Below, in pieces: positions 41,649-51,064 of a stretch of DNA of 61,187 bases. The notes beneath the pieces were generated by a model. It was not told where the DNA came from. It searched no databases and saw only the letters and a program-made list of their open reading frames with translations. The stretch is from Acidobacteriota bacterium. GTDB lineage: Bacteria > Acidobacteriota > Vicinamibacteria > Vicinamibacterales > UBA2999. The stretch lies in NCBI GenBank assembly GCA_016789705.1, contig JAEUQR010000184.1, forward strand, positions 1-61,187, written 5' to 3'. Numbering within the stretch: position 1 is the first letter of the stretch; each line of letters starts with the position of its first letter. The position numbers were made by a program, and so were the translations under genes.

Positions 41649-41723
41649 GAGCGGCGCGGCCGCCAACGATCCGGCCGGCGGCGCCGTCCAAGCCCTCGTC
41701 GACTCACTTCCGACGGGGGACCC

Positions 41724-42641
41724 ATGACCACTCGCTTCATCGCCACCGGCCTGGTGCTGGCCGCGTTCTTCACCACCGGCGCGACGCGCTTCGCTGCCGC
41801 CGATGAGCGGCACGACGCCGATGCTCGTCGCCACGCGCAGAGCCAGGCCCGCGACGAGCGCGCACGCAGCCGCGAGGCGCGGGGGTTCCGCCAGGTGACC
41901 CCGACCGACGACGCCTGCGCCGGAACCTGGCAGGGCGATCGCGATCGTGGCCACGCCTGCGAGGTGCGCGATACGCAGCTCGCCGCGCCGGGCAGCGCGC
42001 TCGTGGTCGATGCCTCGCCGAACGGCGGCATCCGCGTGGAAGGCTGGGACCAGCCCGGCGTGCTCGTCCGCGCCGTCGTGCAGGCCTGGGGTGAGACCGA
42101 CGCCGACGCCCGCGACGTGCTCGGCGCCGTGCGGGTCGACGCCGCGGGCGGGCGTGTCACGGCCGAAGGGCCGGAGCGCGATGGCGGCCGCGACCGCCGC
42201 GGCTGGTCGGTCAGTTACCGCATCTGGGCGCCGCCTCAGACGGCGCTCGATCTCCAGGCGCGCAACGGCGGCATCTCGATCCACGCGATGCACGGCGAGT
42301 CGCGCTTCGCCACCACCAACGGCGGCGTGACGCTCAACGACGTCTCCGGGCGCGTCGTCGGCCGTACCGCCAACGGCGGCGTCACCGTGCGGCTCGCGGG
42401 CGCACGCTGGGATGGCGCCGGCCTCGAGGTGGAAACCACCAACGGCGGCGTCACCCTGGCCCTGCCACGCGACTACTCGGCGGCCCTCGAGGTGAGCACC
42501 GTGAACGGCGGGCTGCACGCCGACGTCCCCGTGACGCTGCCGGACCGGCGCACACGCGAGCTGCGCACCACGCTCGGCAGCGGCGGACCGCTCATCAAGG
42601 TGCGCACCGTGAACGGCGGCGTCCGGCTCAACGCACGCTGA
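41724..42641 (+). CDS. Secreted DUF4097-type beta-helix protein with NGG repeats
   Basis: A 305-residue exported protein. After the signal peptide (about 1-27) comes a charged stretch, then a repetitive domain in which NGG(I/V/L) followed by two alternating residues recurs seven times (SPNGGIRV, ARNGGISI, TTNGGVTL, TANGGVTV, TTNGGVTL, TVNGGLHA, TVNGGVRL). This is the signature of DUF4097-like putative adhesins, which form right-handed beta-helices. GGGGGA 3-4 nt before the ATG supports the start. Role probably envelope-associated; partner unknown. Confidence 0.82.
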   Translation: MTTRFIATGLVLAAFFTTGATRFAAADERHDADARRHAQSQARDERARSREARGFRQVTPTDDACAGTWQGDRDRGHACEVRDTQLAAPGSALVVDASPNGGIRVEGWDQPGVLVRAVVQAWGETDADARDVLGAVRVDAAGGRVTAEGPERDGGRDRRGWSVSYRIWAPPQTALDLQARNGGISIHAMHGESRFATTNGGVTLNDVSGRVVGRTANGGVTVRLAGARWDGAGLEVETTNGGVTLALPRDYSAALEVSTVNGGLHADVPVTLPDRRTRELRTTLGSGGPLIKVRTVNGGVRLNAR

Positions 42642-42656
42642 GCGACCCAGTCGGCG

Positions 42657-43148
42657 TCAGTGCGTGAGGTGCGAGGTGACGCGTCCGCTCGACGCCTGGT
42701 AGAACTCGGCGTCGTAGGTCGAGAACTGCACGAGCAGCAGCCGCGGATCCGCGGGGCCGCCCTGGAACCAGCGCTTGAAGGCGGGCCGCCACATCCTGGT
42801 CACGACCGAGGCGTCCGTCACGACCTCGGTGCGGCCCGAGAGGGTGAAGTAGACGCGCTCGTCCGGACTCTGGAAGCTGAGCGTCACCACCTGCCGCCGG
42901 TGCGCTTCCCAGTCGAGCAGCGCACGGGCATCGGCCAGAAACCACAACGTGCGCCCGGTGGCGCCCGCCGCCTCGCCGTCGATCGACGCGTGGATCGCGC
43001 CGAGACCGTCGGCGGTCATGAGCACGGCCGGCTCGAACCGCGCCAGCGCACGTGTCACGAACGGCAGGGCATCGAGGCCGCGCACGTGATCGATGCGCGG
43101 AGCCGGGGAGTTCGATTGGGGAGAGGCAGCCACGGGCACGCCTAGCAT
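42657..43148 (-). CDS. Pyridoxamine-5'-phosphate-oxidase-like FMN-binding split-barrel protein
   Basis: About 163 residues with PNPOx/general-stress-protein-26 character: AVLMTADGLGAIHASI, GRTLWFLADARALLDWEA, VVTLSFQSPDERVYFTLSGR and a tail RPAFKRWFQGGPADPRLLLV that fits the family's KxWFPxGxxDP motif. These proteins bind FMN or related cofactors and are linked to stress. The start is uncertain: ATG 43148, GTG 43139 or GTG 43133, and no Shine-Dalgarno. Convergent with the DUF4097 gene. Confidence 0.78.
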   Translation of the reverse strand: MLGVPVAASPQSNSPAPRIDHVRGLDALPFVTRALARFEPAVLMTADGLGAIHASIDGEAAGATGRTLWFLADARALLDWEAHRRQVVTLSFQSPDERVYFTLSGRTEVVTDASVVTRMWRPAFKRWFQGGPADPRLLLVQFSTYDAEFYQASSGRVTSHLTH

Positions 43149-43239
43149 AGACCCAGATCCGGCCGCCAAGTCACACGTCTGCCGCGCAGGTCGAAATCCC
43201 CGCCGGCCGGGCGGCCCGGGCCGTCCGGCGGGGCCCCGG

Positions 43240-46200
43240 CTAGAACGAGAGCTTCACCCCGAGCTGCAGGATGCGCGGATCGTATGTGGACGTGATGGTG
43301 CCGAAGTTGTTCGCGCTCCGGTTGCCCACCGGCCCGCGGAAATTCGAGCGGTTGAGCACGTTGAATGCCTCGACCCGCAGTTCGAGCGCGCCCTGCGGCC
43401 AGGGCATCGGCACGCGCTTGCTGGCCTGCACGTCGAGGCTCCAGAAGCGCGGGCCACGCACGGTGTTGCGGCCGGCGTTGCCGAACGGCCGACTCGGGTC
43501 GGTCGGCAGCACCACGGCATCGCGGCTCAGGTAGTTCTGCGGCGTGCCGTTCGGCACGAGCACCTCACCGGTCACGTTCGGCCGGTAGTTGTTGGCGCCG
43601 CGGAAGTCCTGCTGGATGCCCGACACCTGGAAGGCGGGTCCCGGCGTGTAGGTGAGCGTCACCGGGTCGCCGGCGTTCACCGTGTTCACGCCCGCCACCT
43701 GCCAGCCGCCGAACAACACCTCGAGGGCGAGCGGCGCGTCGGCCATGAACCGGCGGCCGCGGCCGAACGGCAGGTCCCACACGAGGCTCGTGGTGCTGTT
43801 GTACGGCTGGTGATACCCCGACAGGCCGAAGTCGGCGTCCATGTTGCGGAAGTCCTGCGGTGCCGGGAAGTTGCCGTTCGGATTCTCGAGCGAACCGGCG
43901 CCGTTGTCCTTCGTCTGCGAGAGCGTGAGCGACTGCATCAGCGTGAGCTGACCCGAGACGCGCCAGTCGAGCTTGCCCTGGAAGGCGTGGTAGCGCGACT
44001 TGCCGCCGTTGAACGCGTAGGTGATGTCGGCGAACTCGGGAATGGGACGGCGCGCCTGCAGCGGAATCGTGCCGGCGGCGTTGTTCGGCGCCGCCTGGTT
44101 GAAGTTGGCGAAGAGCAGCAGGCCGTCGGCGCGGTTGCCCACATACGCGAGATCCACGAGCAGGCCGTCGGCCAGTTCGCGCTGCACCGAGCCGTACCAG
44201 CTCTGCACCCGGCTCGAGCGGTAGTCTTCGGGCATGTAGGTGATGTTGGCGGCGAGCGGATTGAAGCGCGTGGGATCGGTCAGGCCGGCCGGGTAGCCTT
44301 CCTGCGTCGTGCGGAAGTTCGGCGTGGCCGGCGTCTGCACGACCACGGCGTTGATGACCTGCGGGCCGTTGATCGGCAGCACGTTGGCGCCACCGGCGCG
44401 GTGGAAGTGCACGTAGCTGATGCCGTAGCCGCCGCGCACGGCCGTCTTCTCGAAGGGCGTCCACGCGAAGCCGAGCCGGGGCCCGAGGTTGTTCGTGTCC
44501 GGATTGATTGTCGAGCGGTCCTTGAGCGACCCGTCCTTCGCCATCACCATGCTGCGCGTGGTGGGATTGAAGTTCGAGAGCACGTTGTTCGCTTCCACCC
44601 ACGGCGTTGCGAACTCGTAGCGCAGGCCGAGGTTCAGCGTGAGGCGGTCGTTGACGCGCCAGTCGTCCTGCACGTAGCCGAAGTGCATGTCCTGCTGCAG
44701 CTTGGCCACCAGGATGTTGCTGAGCGCGAAGGTCGAGCGCAGGCCGAACATGAAGTCGGCGAGGTTGTAGAGGTTGTTCGCCGCCGCACCGGCCGGACGC
44801 GTGAACTGCCCCGCGTATTGGTCGCGGCCATACAGCGGGTTCACGTCCTGCACTTCGGTGAGCACGCGCTGGTATTCGTAGCCCGACTTGAGCGAGTGGC
44901 GGCCGAGCAGCCACGAGTAGTTGATCTTCGGATTGAAGACCGTGGGGTACTGCCACTGCGGATTGGTGGCCTGGCGGCCGAGGTCGGAGAAGCCGTTGAT
45001 GAGCTGCGGCGGCAGGCCGCCGGCTACGCGCGGGTCCGTGGGCAGGCCGGAGATGCCGTAGTCGGCCGGCTGGCCGAGCGCCGCTGGATCCTTCCCCGCC
45101 GTCGTGTCCGACCAGCCGAAGCGGAACTCGAGCAGCGACGTGCCGGTGGGCGTGTAGGTGGCGCCCACGGCAAGCTGCTTGTTCTCGACATAGGTCGAGG
45201 CATTGCCACCGCCGCCCGATGGCAGCGGAATCGAGGGGTTATCGAAGATATCGGCGTCGCGCCAGCCGACGCGGCCGAACAGCGACAGCCGCGGATTCAC
45301 CACCACGTCGATCTTTCCGCCGGCCTTGTCGGTGGCGTTCTCGAAGAGCTGCGTCTGCACGAAGTTGTTGGCGGCACCGGCATTGGTCACCGCGGGCAGG
45401 TCACCGAGCACGCGGCGCGCGAACGCGGTCATCGGCAGCGGCGTGCCGGCGGGATACAGCACGCCGGTCAGCGGATGCACGACGTCCACGCCGAGGATGC
45501 CCTGCCGCTGCTGCATGTTGGCGATCGTGGACAACGCCGGCTGGCTGCGATCCTGGCGGAAGAGCTCGACGTCGCCGAAGAAGAACGCGCGGTTCTTCAC
45601 GATAGGGCCGCCGAGGATCGCGCCGTACTGGTCGCGATCGAACTGCGGCTTCTGGCCGTTGGCGGGCTTGAAGAAGCCGGTGGCGTTGAAGTCCGTCCGG
45701 CGGATGAAATCCCAGCCGGCGCCGCGGAACCGGTTCGTGCCGCTCGCGTACGCGACGTTGATGGTGGCGCCGGCCGAGCGCCCGTATTCGGCGCTCATGT
45801 TGTTCGTCACCACTTTGAACTCGGCCACCGCGTCTGGCGAGGGTTGCATCACCTGGTTCGAGAAGCCCTGGTTGCTCGTGCCGTAGGCGTTGTTGTCGAC
45901 GCCGTCGATGAGGAAGTTGTTGAAGGTCGAGCGCAGGCCGTTCACGTTGAAGGAGCCCTCGCGCGGCGTGAAGCCGCCGGTGTTGAGCGCCGAGAGGCGC
46001 ACGCCCGGCGAGAGCAGCGCAAGCTGCGAGTACTCGCGGCCGTTGAGCGGCAGCGCGCGCGTGACTTCGCCGCTGATGACCTGGCCGCGGTCGCTCGAGT
46101 CGGTCTGCAACTGGATGGCCGAGGCGCGTACCTCGACCTTTTCGGTGACCTGGCCGACCGACATCGCGACATCGATGCGCAGCCGGGCGCCGACCGTGAC

Positions 46201-46494
46201 CTGCACGTTGTCGACGACGGCCACCGAGAAGCCGGCCTTGTCGGCGGTCACGACGTAACGTCCGATGCGCACGTTGAAGAACTCGAAGTTGCCGGCGGCG
46301 TCCGACTGACGCTCGCTGCTCACACCCGTGTCGAGGCTCGTGAGCGTGACACGGGCATCGGCGACCACCGCACCGGAGCCGTCGCGCACGGTGCCGACGA
46401 CGGCGGCGGTTTCGAACTGGGCCAGCGCCCGGCCGGGCAGGCCGAGAGCGATGAGCGCAAGAAGGATCACGAACAATCTGGACGTGGATGGCAT
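43240..46494 (-). CDS. TonB-dependent receptor, Oar-like, second copy
   Basis: A 1084-residue outer-membrane receptor with signal peptide (MPSTSRLFVILLALIALG), CarboxypepD_reg domain (about 28-110: AAVVGTVRDGSGAVVADARV, GNFEFFNVRIGRYVVTADKA), plug region (about 120-240, LPLNGREYSQLALLSPG) and large barrel ending LQLGVKLSF. Same architecture as the receptor at 4221-7457 but clearly divergent, so a different substrate is likely. ATG at 46494; GAGGA is somewhat far (about 11 nt). A 24-residue longer frame exists but would shift the signal peptide inward. Monocistronic; no transporter or enzyme partner next to it. Confidence 0.88.
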   Translation of the reverse strand: MPSTSRLFVILLALIALGLPGRALAQFETAAVVGTVRDGSGAVVADARVTLTSLDTGVSSERQSDAAGNFEFFNVRIGRYVVTADKAGFSVAVVDNVQVTVGARLRIDVAMSVGQVTEKVEVRASAIQLQTDSSDRGQVISGEVTRALPLNGREYSQLALLSPGVRLSALNTGGFTPREGSFNVNGLRSTFNNFLIDGVDNNAYGTSNQGFSNQVMQPSPDAVAEFKVVTNNMSAEYGRSAGATINVAYASGTNRFRGAGWDFIRRTDFNATGFFKPANGQKPQFDRDQYGAILGGPIVKNRAFFFGDVELFRQDRSQPALSTIANMQQRQGILGVDVVHPLTGVLYPAGTPLPMTAFARRVLGDLPAVTNAGAANNFVQTQLFENATDKAGGKIDVVVNPRLSLFGRVGWRDADIFDNPSIPLPSGGGGNASTYVENKQLAVGATYTPTGTSLLEFRFGWSDTTAGKDPAALGQPADYGISGLPTDPRVAGGLPPQLINGFSDLGRQATNPQWQYPTVFNPKINYSWLLGRHSLKSGYEYQRVLTEVQDVNPLYGRDQYAGQFTRPAGAAANNLYNLADFMFGLRSTFALSNILVAKLQQDMHFGYVQDDWRVNDRLTLNLGLRYEFATPWVEANNVLSNFNPTTRSMVMAKDGSLKDRSTINPDTNNLGPRLGFAWTPFEKTAVRGGYGISYVHFHRAGGANVLPINGPQVINAVVVQTPATPNFRTTQEGYPAGLTDPTRFNPLAANITYMPEDYRSSRVQSWYGSVQRELADGLLVDLAYVGNRADGLLLFANFNQAAPNNAAGTIPLQARRPIPEFADITYAFNGGKSRYHAFQGKLDWRVSGQLTLMQSLTLSQTKDNGAGSLENPNGNFPAPQDFRNMDADFGLSGYHQPYNSTTSLVWDLPFGRGRRFMADAPLALEVLFGGWQVAGVNTVNAGDPVTLTYTPGPAFQVSGIQQDFRGANNYRPNVTGEVLVPNGTPQNYLSRDAVVLPTDPSRPFGNAGRNTVRGPRFWSLDVQASKRVPMPWPQGALELRVEAFNVLNRSNFRGPVGNRSANNFGTITSTYDPRILQLGVKLSF

Positions 46495-46677
46495 GGCAGG
46501 CAGGGTCCTCGCGTGCACGGTCGGGGCGACGTGCGGCGCCCGCTCCGCGCTCCCCTCGCATCACGCGAAGTGGACGGCGGAACGGGACACCAAGGCGCCA
46601 CGACGGACGCTTCGGATACAGACGATAGACGCCGTGCGTGACCGTCGTGCAACGCGCGAGTGACGGCGGCGGCAAAT

Positions 46678-46734
46678 GTGACCGTGTCAGACCCCGGAGA
46701 CAACCGATGATGGGGTCAGACCCCGTTACAATTG
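46678..46734. repeat. Degenerate palindromic repeat, copy 6
   Basis: GTGACCGTGTCAGACCCC, a 15-bp spacer, then GGGGTCAGACCCCGTTACAATT. Outer end as in the full copies but inner parts rearranged. Its terminal TACAAT lies 6 nt before the MOSC start codon. Confidence 0.75.
46727..46732 (+). promoter_or_regulatory. TACAAT -10 box inside the repeat end, MOSC gene
   Basis: TACAAT-TGGCGC-ATG, leaderless geometry. The box is the conserved terminus of the repeat family (GTTACAATT), so the repeat appears to have supplied the promoter element. Confidence 0.55.
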
Positions 46735-46738
46735 GCGC

Positions 46739-47194
46739 ATGGGACAGGTGCTCGGGATCTGGGTGAAGCGCAGCCACGGCGGCGTCATGGACGCGCGCGA
46801 CCGCGCGGAGCTCGTCGAGGGCCGCGGGCTGGCCGGTGATGCCACGAAGGGCGGCCGCCGTCAGGTCACGATCCTCGCGCTCGACCGCTGGCGGGCGCTC
46901 ACGGCGCACCTGCCGGGCCCGCCGGATCCGGCCATCCGCCGCGCCAACCTGCTCGTGGAAGGCGTGGACCTCGAGCAGTCGCGCGGCCGTGTGCTCGCCA
47001 TCGGCGACGCGCGCGTGCGCATCTTCGGCGAGACGCGGCCCTGTCACCAGATGGACGAGGCGTGCCCCGGGCTGCAGGCGGCGCTGTCACCGCCGTGGGG
47101 CGGCGGCGCCTTCGGCGAGATCGTGAGCGGCGGCGAGATTCACGTGGGCAGCACGGTGCGCTGGGAAGACGGCGCGCCCGGCGCTGACCGCTAG
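46739..47194 (+). CDS. MOSC-domain protein
   Basis: A 151-residue stand-alone MOSC domain. MOSC proteins carry a sulfur on a conserved cysteine for molybdenum-cofactor-related sulfur transfer. Here GLAGDATKGGRRQVTI and GETRPCHQMDEACPGLQAAL (Cys102, Cys109) contain the family's conserved Cys region, and FGEIVSGGEIHVGS its C-terminal strand. No Shine-Dalgarno. Convergent with the membrane-anchored protein at 47226-47903. Confidence 0.85.
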   Translation: MGQVLGIWVKRSHGGVMDARDRAELVEGRGLAGDATKGGRRQVTILALDRWRALTAHLPGPPDPAIRRANLLVEGVDLEQSRGRVLAIGDARVRIFGETRPCHQMDEACPGLQAALSPPWGGGAFGEIVSGGEIHVGSTVRWEDGAPGADR

Positions 47195-47225
47195 GGGACG
47201 CCAGCCGCGAGCCGCGCGAACGCCG

Positions 47226-47903
47226 CTAGAGCCCGAAGAACGCCATCCCGAGCCACGACCGGATGAGCTCGCGATGCGGCGCGACGAGGGCGCGATTGGC
47301 GGCGGGCGCATCGGGCAGCGTCACCGTGGGCAGGTCGAGGTTGGCGCCATCCGCCACGCGGCCAATGGCCTCCGCGAGGTCGCGGGCGTCGTAGCGCACC
47401 GCCTCGAGCCCGGCCGCCTGATACACGCGCAACCGCACCCACGAGAACTCGGACCGCGAGAACCCGGCGTCGTTCATGGCCGCCACCTGCGCCCGCCAGG
47501 CATCGAGGTACACGTTCGAGAGGTCCGTGACGCCACCGAGCAGGTCCTGCAACGACGGCACGACCACGGTGCCTTCGGGGGTGCGTCGTGAGAGCTCGCG
47601 GTACTTGTCGGCGAACATGCCGGCGCGGTCGCCGAGCGTCGCCCGCGTCTGCTGCTGCACGCGCACGAAGCGCGCCACCTGGTCGGCCGTGAGTTCGCCG
47701 CTCGCCGGCGGCTCGAAGCTGCCCGTGTTCCGCAACTCGCGGTCGATATCCATGACGTCACCGAGGCGGGTGGCGCCGGACGCGACGTCCGTCACGGTGC
47801 TGACGACAGGCCGAATGAGCCCCCACGCGAAGTAGAGCGTCGCGCCGGCCAGCACACCGAGCAGCACGAACCCCATCAGACAGCCCGCCAGGACCTTCTT
47901 CAT
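47226..47903 (-). CDS. Membrane-anchored protein of unknown function
   Basis: A 225-residue protein with one N-terminal hydrophobic segment (about 4-30, MKKVLAGCLMGFVLLGVLAG), either an anchor or a lipoprotein-like signal without a clear lipobox. The rest is largely helical and soluble (LTADQVARFVRVQQQTRATL, SVYLD-like and WVRLRVYQAAGLEAVRYDA). I do not recognise the family. TAAGAT ends 6 nt before the ATG and there is no Shine-Dalgarno. A palindromic repeat begins 24 bp upstream and may overlap the -35 region. Confidence 0.65.
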   Translation of the reverse strand: MKKVLAGCLMGFVLLGVLAGATLYFAWGLIRPVVSTVTDVASGATRLGDVMDIDRELRNTGSFEPPASGELTADQVARFVRVQQQTRATLGDRAGMFADKYRELSRRTPEGTVVVPSLQDLLGGVTDLSNVYLDAWRAQVAAMNDAGFSRSEFSWVRLRVYQAAGLEAVRYDARDLAEAIGRVADGANLDLPTVTLPDAPAANRALVAPHRELIRSWLGMAFFGL

Positions 47904-47909
47904 GAGCCG

Positions 47910-47915
47910 ATCTTA
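47910..47915 (-). promoter_or_regulatory. TAAGAT -10 box, leaderless membrane protein gene
   Basis: Leftward TAAGAT-CGGCTC-ATG, 6 nt. The same TAAGAT-6-ATG arrangement occurs at the S9 peptidase gene. Confidence 0.5.
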
Positions 47916-47926
47916 CTGGGGGCTGG

Positions 47927-47996
47927 ATTTGTAACGGGGTCTGTCACGGTCACGGGCTGTCACGATTCCGTGACCGTGACAGACCCCGTTACAAAT
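47927..47996. repeat. Palindromic intergenic repeat, copy 4 (70 bp)
   Basis: Ends 4 nt beyond the ABC permease stop (48001) and lies just upstream of the -10 box of the next leftward gene. Arms identical to copies 3 and 5. Confidence 0.9.
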
Positions 47997-48000
47997 CCCC

Positions 48001-50394
48001 CTAGCTCCTGAGCGCCACCATCGGGTCCACGCGGGCGGCGCGGCGGGCCGGCACGACGGCGGCCGCGAGGCCGGTCACGAGCAGCAGCACCGCCACCACG
48101 ACGAAGTAGCGCGGATCGTCGGCGCCCACCTGGAAGAACATGAGCTGCATCGCGCGCGAGAGCAGCACGGCGAGCCCGGCGCCCAGGGCCACGCCGAGCG
48201 CCACCTGCAGCGCGCCCTGCCGCAGCACGAGGCCCATCACGTCGCGCGGCTCGGCGCCCATCGCGATCCGCACGCCGATCTCGGGCGTGCGCCGGCTCAC
48301 CGAAAACGCCATCACGCCGTAGAGCCCCACGGTGGCCATGAAGAGCGCCGCCAGCCCGAAGGTGGTGAAGAGCGTGCCGAAGACCCGCCACGCCCAGGCG
48401 TTGCGGTCCATGGTCTCCCGGAGCGTGGTCACGTTGTAGATGGGCAGGTTGCGGTCGAGCGACGCCACCGCGCGCCGCACGCCGGCCGTCTGTGCGAGCG
48501 GGTCCCCCTCCGCGTGCACGAGCACCGTGAGGGCGCGCGTGGGCGCCTGCGCCAGCGGCACGTACACGGCCGCGGTGACGGCCGCGCCGAAGTCGAGTTC
48601 GCGCATGTCCTGCACGAGGCCCACGATGGTGCGCCAGACGACGGCGTCACCCTCCACCACGCGCACCTGACGGCCGAGCGCGCCGTCCGGGTAGTGGGCG
48701 CGCGCGAAGTTCTCGCTCACGACGGCGACGGGCAGCGCGTCGGCACCGTCCGCCGGTGTGAAGAGCCGGCCCTGACGCGCCGGCATCCGCAGCACGTCGA
48801 AGAAGCGCTCCGACACGGTGGCGACCTGCGCCTGCGGGTAGTCGCGCTCGGTGGCATAGGTCGCGCCGGGCAGCGCCACCGGGCCTTCGAGCAGATTCGG
48901 CGGCAGGCTCGTCGCAAGCGCGGCACTGCGCACGCCGGGCAGCGCCGCAAGCGCGGTCGCGAGCGCGTCGGTGAAGCGCCGCTGGCGATCGGCGTCGGGG
49001 TAATCACTGGCGGGCAGGCTGACGCGCGCCGCGAACACCTGATCGACTGCGACGCCCGGGTCGAAGCGGCTGACGTTGAGGATGCTCTGAATCGTGAGCG
49101 CCGACACCACGAGCAGCGCGAACGACAGCGCCATCTCACCCACGACGAGCCCGCGCGACAGGCGGCCGATGCGCAGGCTGGTGGAGCCGCGGCCCTCGTC
49201 GTTCAGGAGCGGCGCCACGTCGCCGCTCGCGGCGCGCACGGCCGGCACGAGACCGGACACAAGCGCCGCCAGCACGGTGACGGCCGTGACGAAGGCCAGC
49301 ACCGTCGTGTCGATGCGGATATCGAGCCAGAACGGCGGATTCGTGTCCACGATCTGGCGGTTGAAGACGTCGAGGCCGGCCCACGCCAGCGACAGCCCGA
49401 GCAGTGCGCCCGCGGCCGCCAGCACCAGGACTTCCACGAGCGTCTGCCGTACGACCTGCAGGCGGCCGGCGCCCAGCGCGGTCCGCACCGCCACCTCACG
49501 CGTGCGGTCGGCGGCGCGCGCCAGCACGAGATTCGCCACGTTCACGCAGGCGATGACGAGCACGAGCAGCACGGCCACGAACATCATCGTGAGCATCTGC
49601 ACGGTCTCGCTGCCGAGGAACTCCTCGACGTAGCTCTTCACCTCGACCGTGATCGCGTCGCGCTCCTCGGGGACGTCCTGCAGCAGCGCGGCTTCGATCG
49701 TGGCCATCTCGGCGCCGGCCTGATCCGGCGACACGCCGTCGCGCAGCCGGCCGATGACCTCGAGGCCCTGCACGGTGTCGCGCGCCGCGCGCGCCGGATT
49801 GACCGCGAGGGCCACCCAGAGTTCCTGCGTGGTCGGAAACGCGAAGGCCGGCGGCATCACACCGACGACGGTCATCGAGACGCCGTTCACGCGCAGTGCC
49901 TGGCCGAGGGCGTCGGGGCGTCCCGCGAAGCGGTCACGCCACACCCGGTCGCTCAGGATGACGACCGGCGCCGCGCCGGTCACGCCGGCGTCGTTATCGA
50001 AATCGCGTCCGAGCAAGGGCCGGGCGCGGAGCACCCGCAAAGTGTTGGGTGTGATCCAGGCGGCGCGGTAACGCTCGGGCGTGCCGTCGGGACCGACCAC
50101 GTTGGCATTCGCCACATAGAAACCGGCCAGATCCTCGAACGACTGCTGGCGCCCGCGCCAGGCCGTGAACTCCCACGGCGTCGCGTCGAAGTCGTCCTGG
50201 TCGCGGACGTCGAAGGGCGCCATGTGGAGCAGGCGGTCCGACTCGGCGAACGGCAACCCCCGCAGCACGGCGCCGTTCAGGATGCTGAACATCACCGTCG
50301 TGAGGCCGATGCCGAGCGCGAGCGCGACCGCCGCGAGGGCCGAGGTGACGGGCTGGCGGCCCAGCATGCGAACGGCAAGGCGCAGGTCGTGCAT
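48001..50394 (-). CDS. MacB/FtsX-type ABC transporter permease (ADOP family)
   Basis: A 797-residue inner-membrane protein with two MacB_PCD + FtsX halves: helix 1 (about 17-42, ALAAVALALGIGLTTVMFSI), periplasmic domain, three helices near 270-400, then a second helix-periplasmic-three-helix set ending in VPARRAARVDPMVALRS. The RTPEIGVRIAMGA motif in the last third and AADRTREVAVRTALGAGR in the first are the coupling regions of this family. Acidobacterial ADOP permeases usually occur without an adjacent ATPase, as here. Substrate unknown; drug, peptide or lipoprotein export possible. Confidence 0.9.
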   Translation of the reverse strand: MHDLRLAVRMLGRQPVTSALAAVALALGIGLTTVMFSILNGAVLRGLPFAESDRLLHMAPFDVRDQDDFDATPWEFTAWRGRQQSFEDLAGFYVANANVVGPDGTPERYRAAWITPNTLRVLRARPLLGRDFDNDAGVTGAAPVVILSDRVWRDRFAGRPDALGQALRVNGVSMTVVGVMPPAFAFPTTQELWVALAVNPARAARDTVQGLEVIGRLRDGVSPDQAGAEMATIEAALLQDVPEERDAITVEVKSYVEEFLGSETVQMLTMMFVAVLLVLVIACVNVANLVLARAADRTREVAVRTALGAGRLQVVRQTLVEVLVLAAAGALLGLSLAWAGLDVFNRQIVDTNPPFWLDIRIDTTVLAFVTAVTVLAALVSGLVPAVRAASGDVAPLLNDEGRGSTSLRIGRLSRGLVVGEMALSFALLVVSALTIQSILNVSRFDPGVAVDQVFAARVSLPASDYPDADRQRRFTDALATALAALPGVRSAALATSLPPNLLEGPVALPGATYATERDYPQAQVATVSERFFDVLRMPARQGRLFTPADGADALPVAVVSENFARAHYPDGALGRQVRVVEGDAVVWRTIVGLVQDMRELDFGAAVTAAVYVPLAQAPTRALTVLVHAEGDPLAQTAGVRRAVASLDRNLPIYNVTTLRETMDRNAWAWRVFGTLFTTFGLAALFMATVGLYGVMAFSVSRRTPEIGVRIAMGAEPRDVMGLVLRQGALQVALGVALGAGLAVLLSRAMQLMFFQVGADDPRYFVVVAVLLLVTGLAAAVVPARRAARVDPMVALRS

Positions 50395-50453
50395 GGGAAG
50401 CCATACGACACGGCACCGGCCCGAGTTCCGCCCGGCGCCGGGCGAGGAGCGGT

Positions 50454-50459
50454 TAGAGT
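50454..50459 (+). promoter_or_regulatory. TAGAGT -10 box, outer-membrane barrel gene
   Basis: TAGAGT-GGAGAG-ATG, 6 nt. The GGAGAG between would also resemble a Shine-Dalgarno, but its 0-nt spacing from the start makes it unusable. Confidence 0.45.
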
Positions 50460-50465
50460 GGAGAG

Positions 50466-51053
50466 ATGCGATACCTACACCATCTCATCCGCACCGCTGT
50501 CGCGACGGCCGCCCTCGCCGCCGTGCTCGCCCCCGCCGCCGCCTCGGCCGATCTGCGCGCCACGGCGTTCGGCGGCGCCACGCGCATCAACGAGACGAAC
50601 AAGGGCACCTTCGGCGCCGCCGTGACCTTCGGCGGTCTGCTCGGGATCGAGTTCGACGCCTCGCGCATCTCGCTCGGCGGTCTCGAGAACCTGAACGTGG
50701 CCAACATCGACGTCGAGGCGAACGTCACGACCTACATGGGCAACCTCGTGCTGCGCACGCCGGTCGGCCCCGTGCAGCCGTACGCCTCGGCCGGCGTCGG
50801 CGTGGTGAAGGTCACCGGGTCGGTGGACCTGCCGTTCCTCGGCAACATCGTGAGCGCCAGCGCCCAGGACGTCGCCTGGAACGTGGGCGGCGGCGTCTAC
50901 CTGTTTCCGTCGGAGAACATCGGCCTGCGGGCCGACCTCCGCCGCTTCCAGACGGGCGACGTCTCGTGGGACGACATCGCCGGTCTCGGCGATCTGCCGC
51001 TGCCGAAGTTCGACTTCTGGCGCGCCACGGCCGGGCTCACGATCAAGTTCTAG
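50466..51053 (+). CDS. Small outer-membrane beta-barrel protein
   Basis: A 195-residue exported protein (signal about 1-28) with alternating strands and Gly-rich turns typical of 8-stranded porin-family barrels: TAFGGATRINETNKG, VEANVTTYMGNLVLRTP, YASAGVGVVKVTGS, VAWNVGGGVYLF, NIGLRADLRRF, and terminal FWRATAGLTIKF with a C-terminal Phe expected for BAM recognition. Resembles OmpW/OmpX-like proteins. Role unknown. Confidence 0.82.
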   Translation: MRYLHHLIRTAVATAALAAVLAPAAASADLRATAFGGATRINETNKGTFGAAVTFGGLLGIEFDASRISLGGLENLNVANIDVEANVTTYMGNLVLRTPVGPVQPYASAGVGVVKVTGSVDLPFLGNIVSASAQDVAWNVGGGVYLFPSENIGLRADLRRFQTGDVSWDDIAGLGDLPLPKFDFWRATAGLTIKF

Positions 51054-51064
51054 CGGCCAGGGGG

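Noticed and set aside
43093..46641. 1182-residue open frame antisense to the second TonB receptor
   Set aside because: High GC keeps the antisense frame open; the translation is rich in Arg/His/Val/Glu without domains, while the opposite strand encodes a complete receptor.
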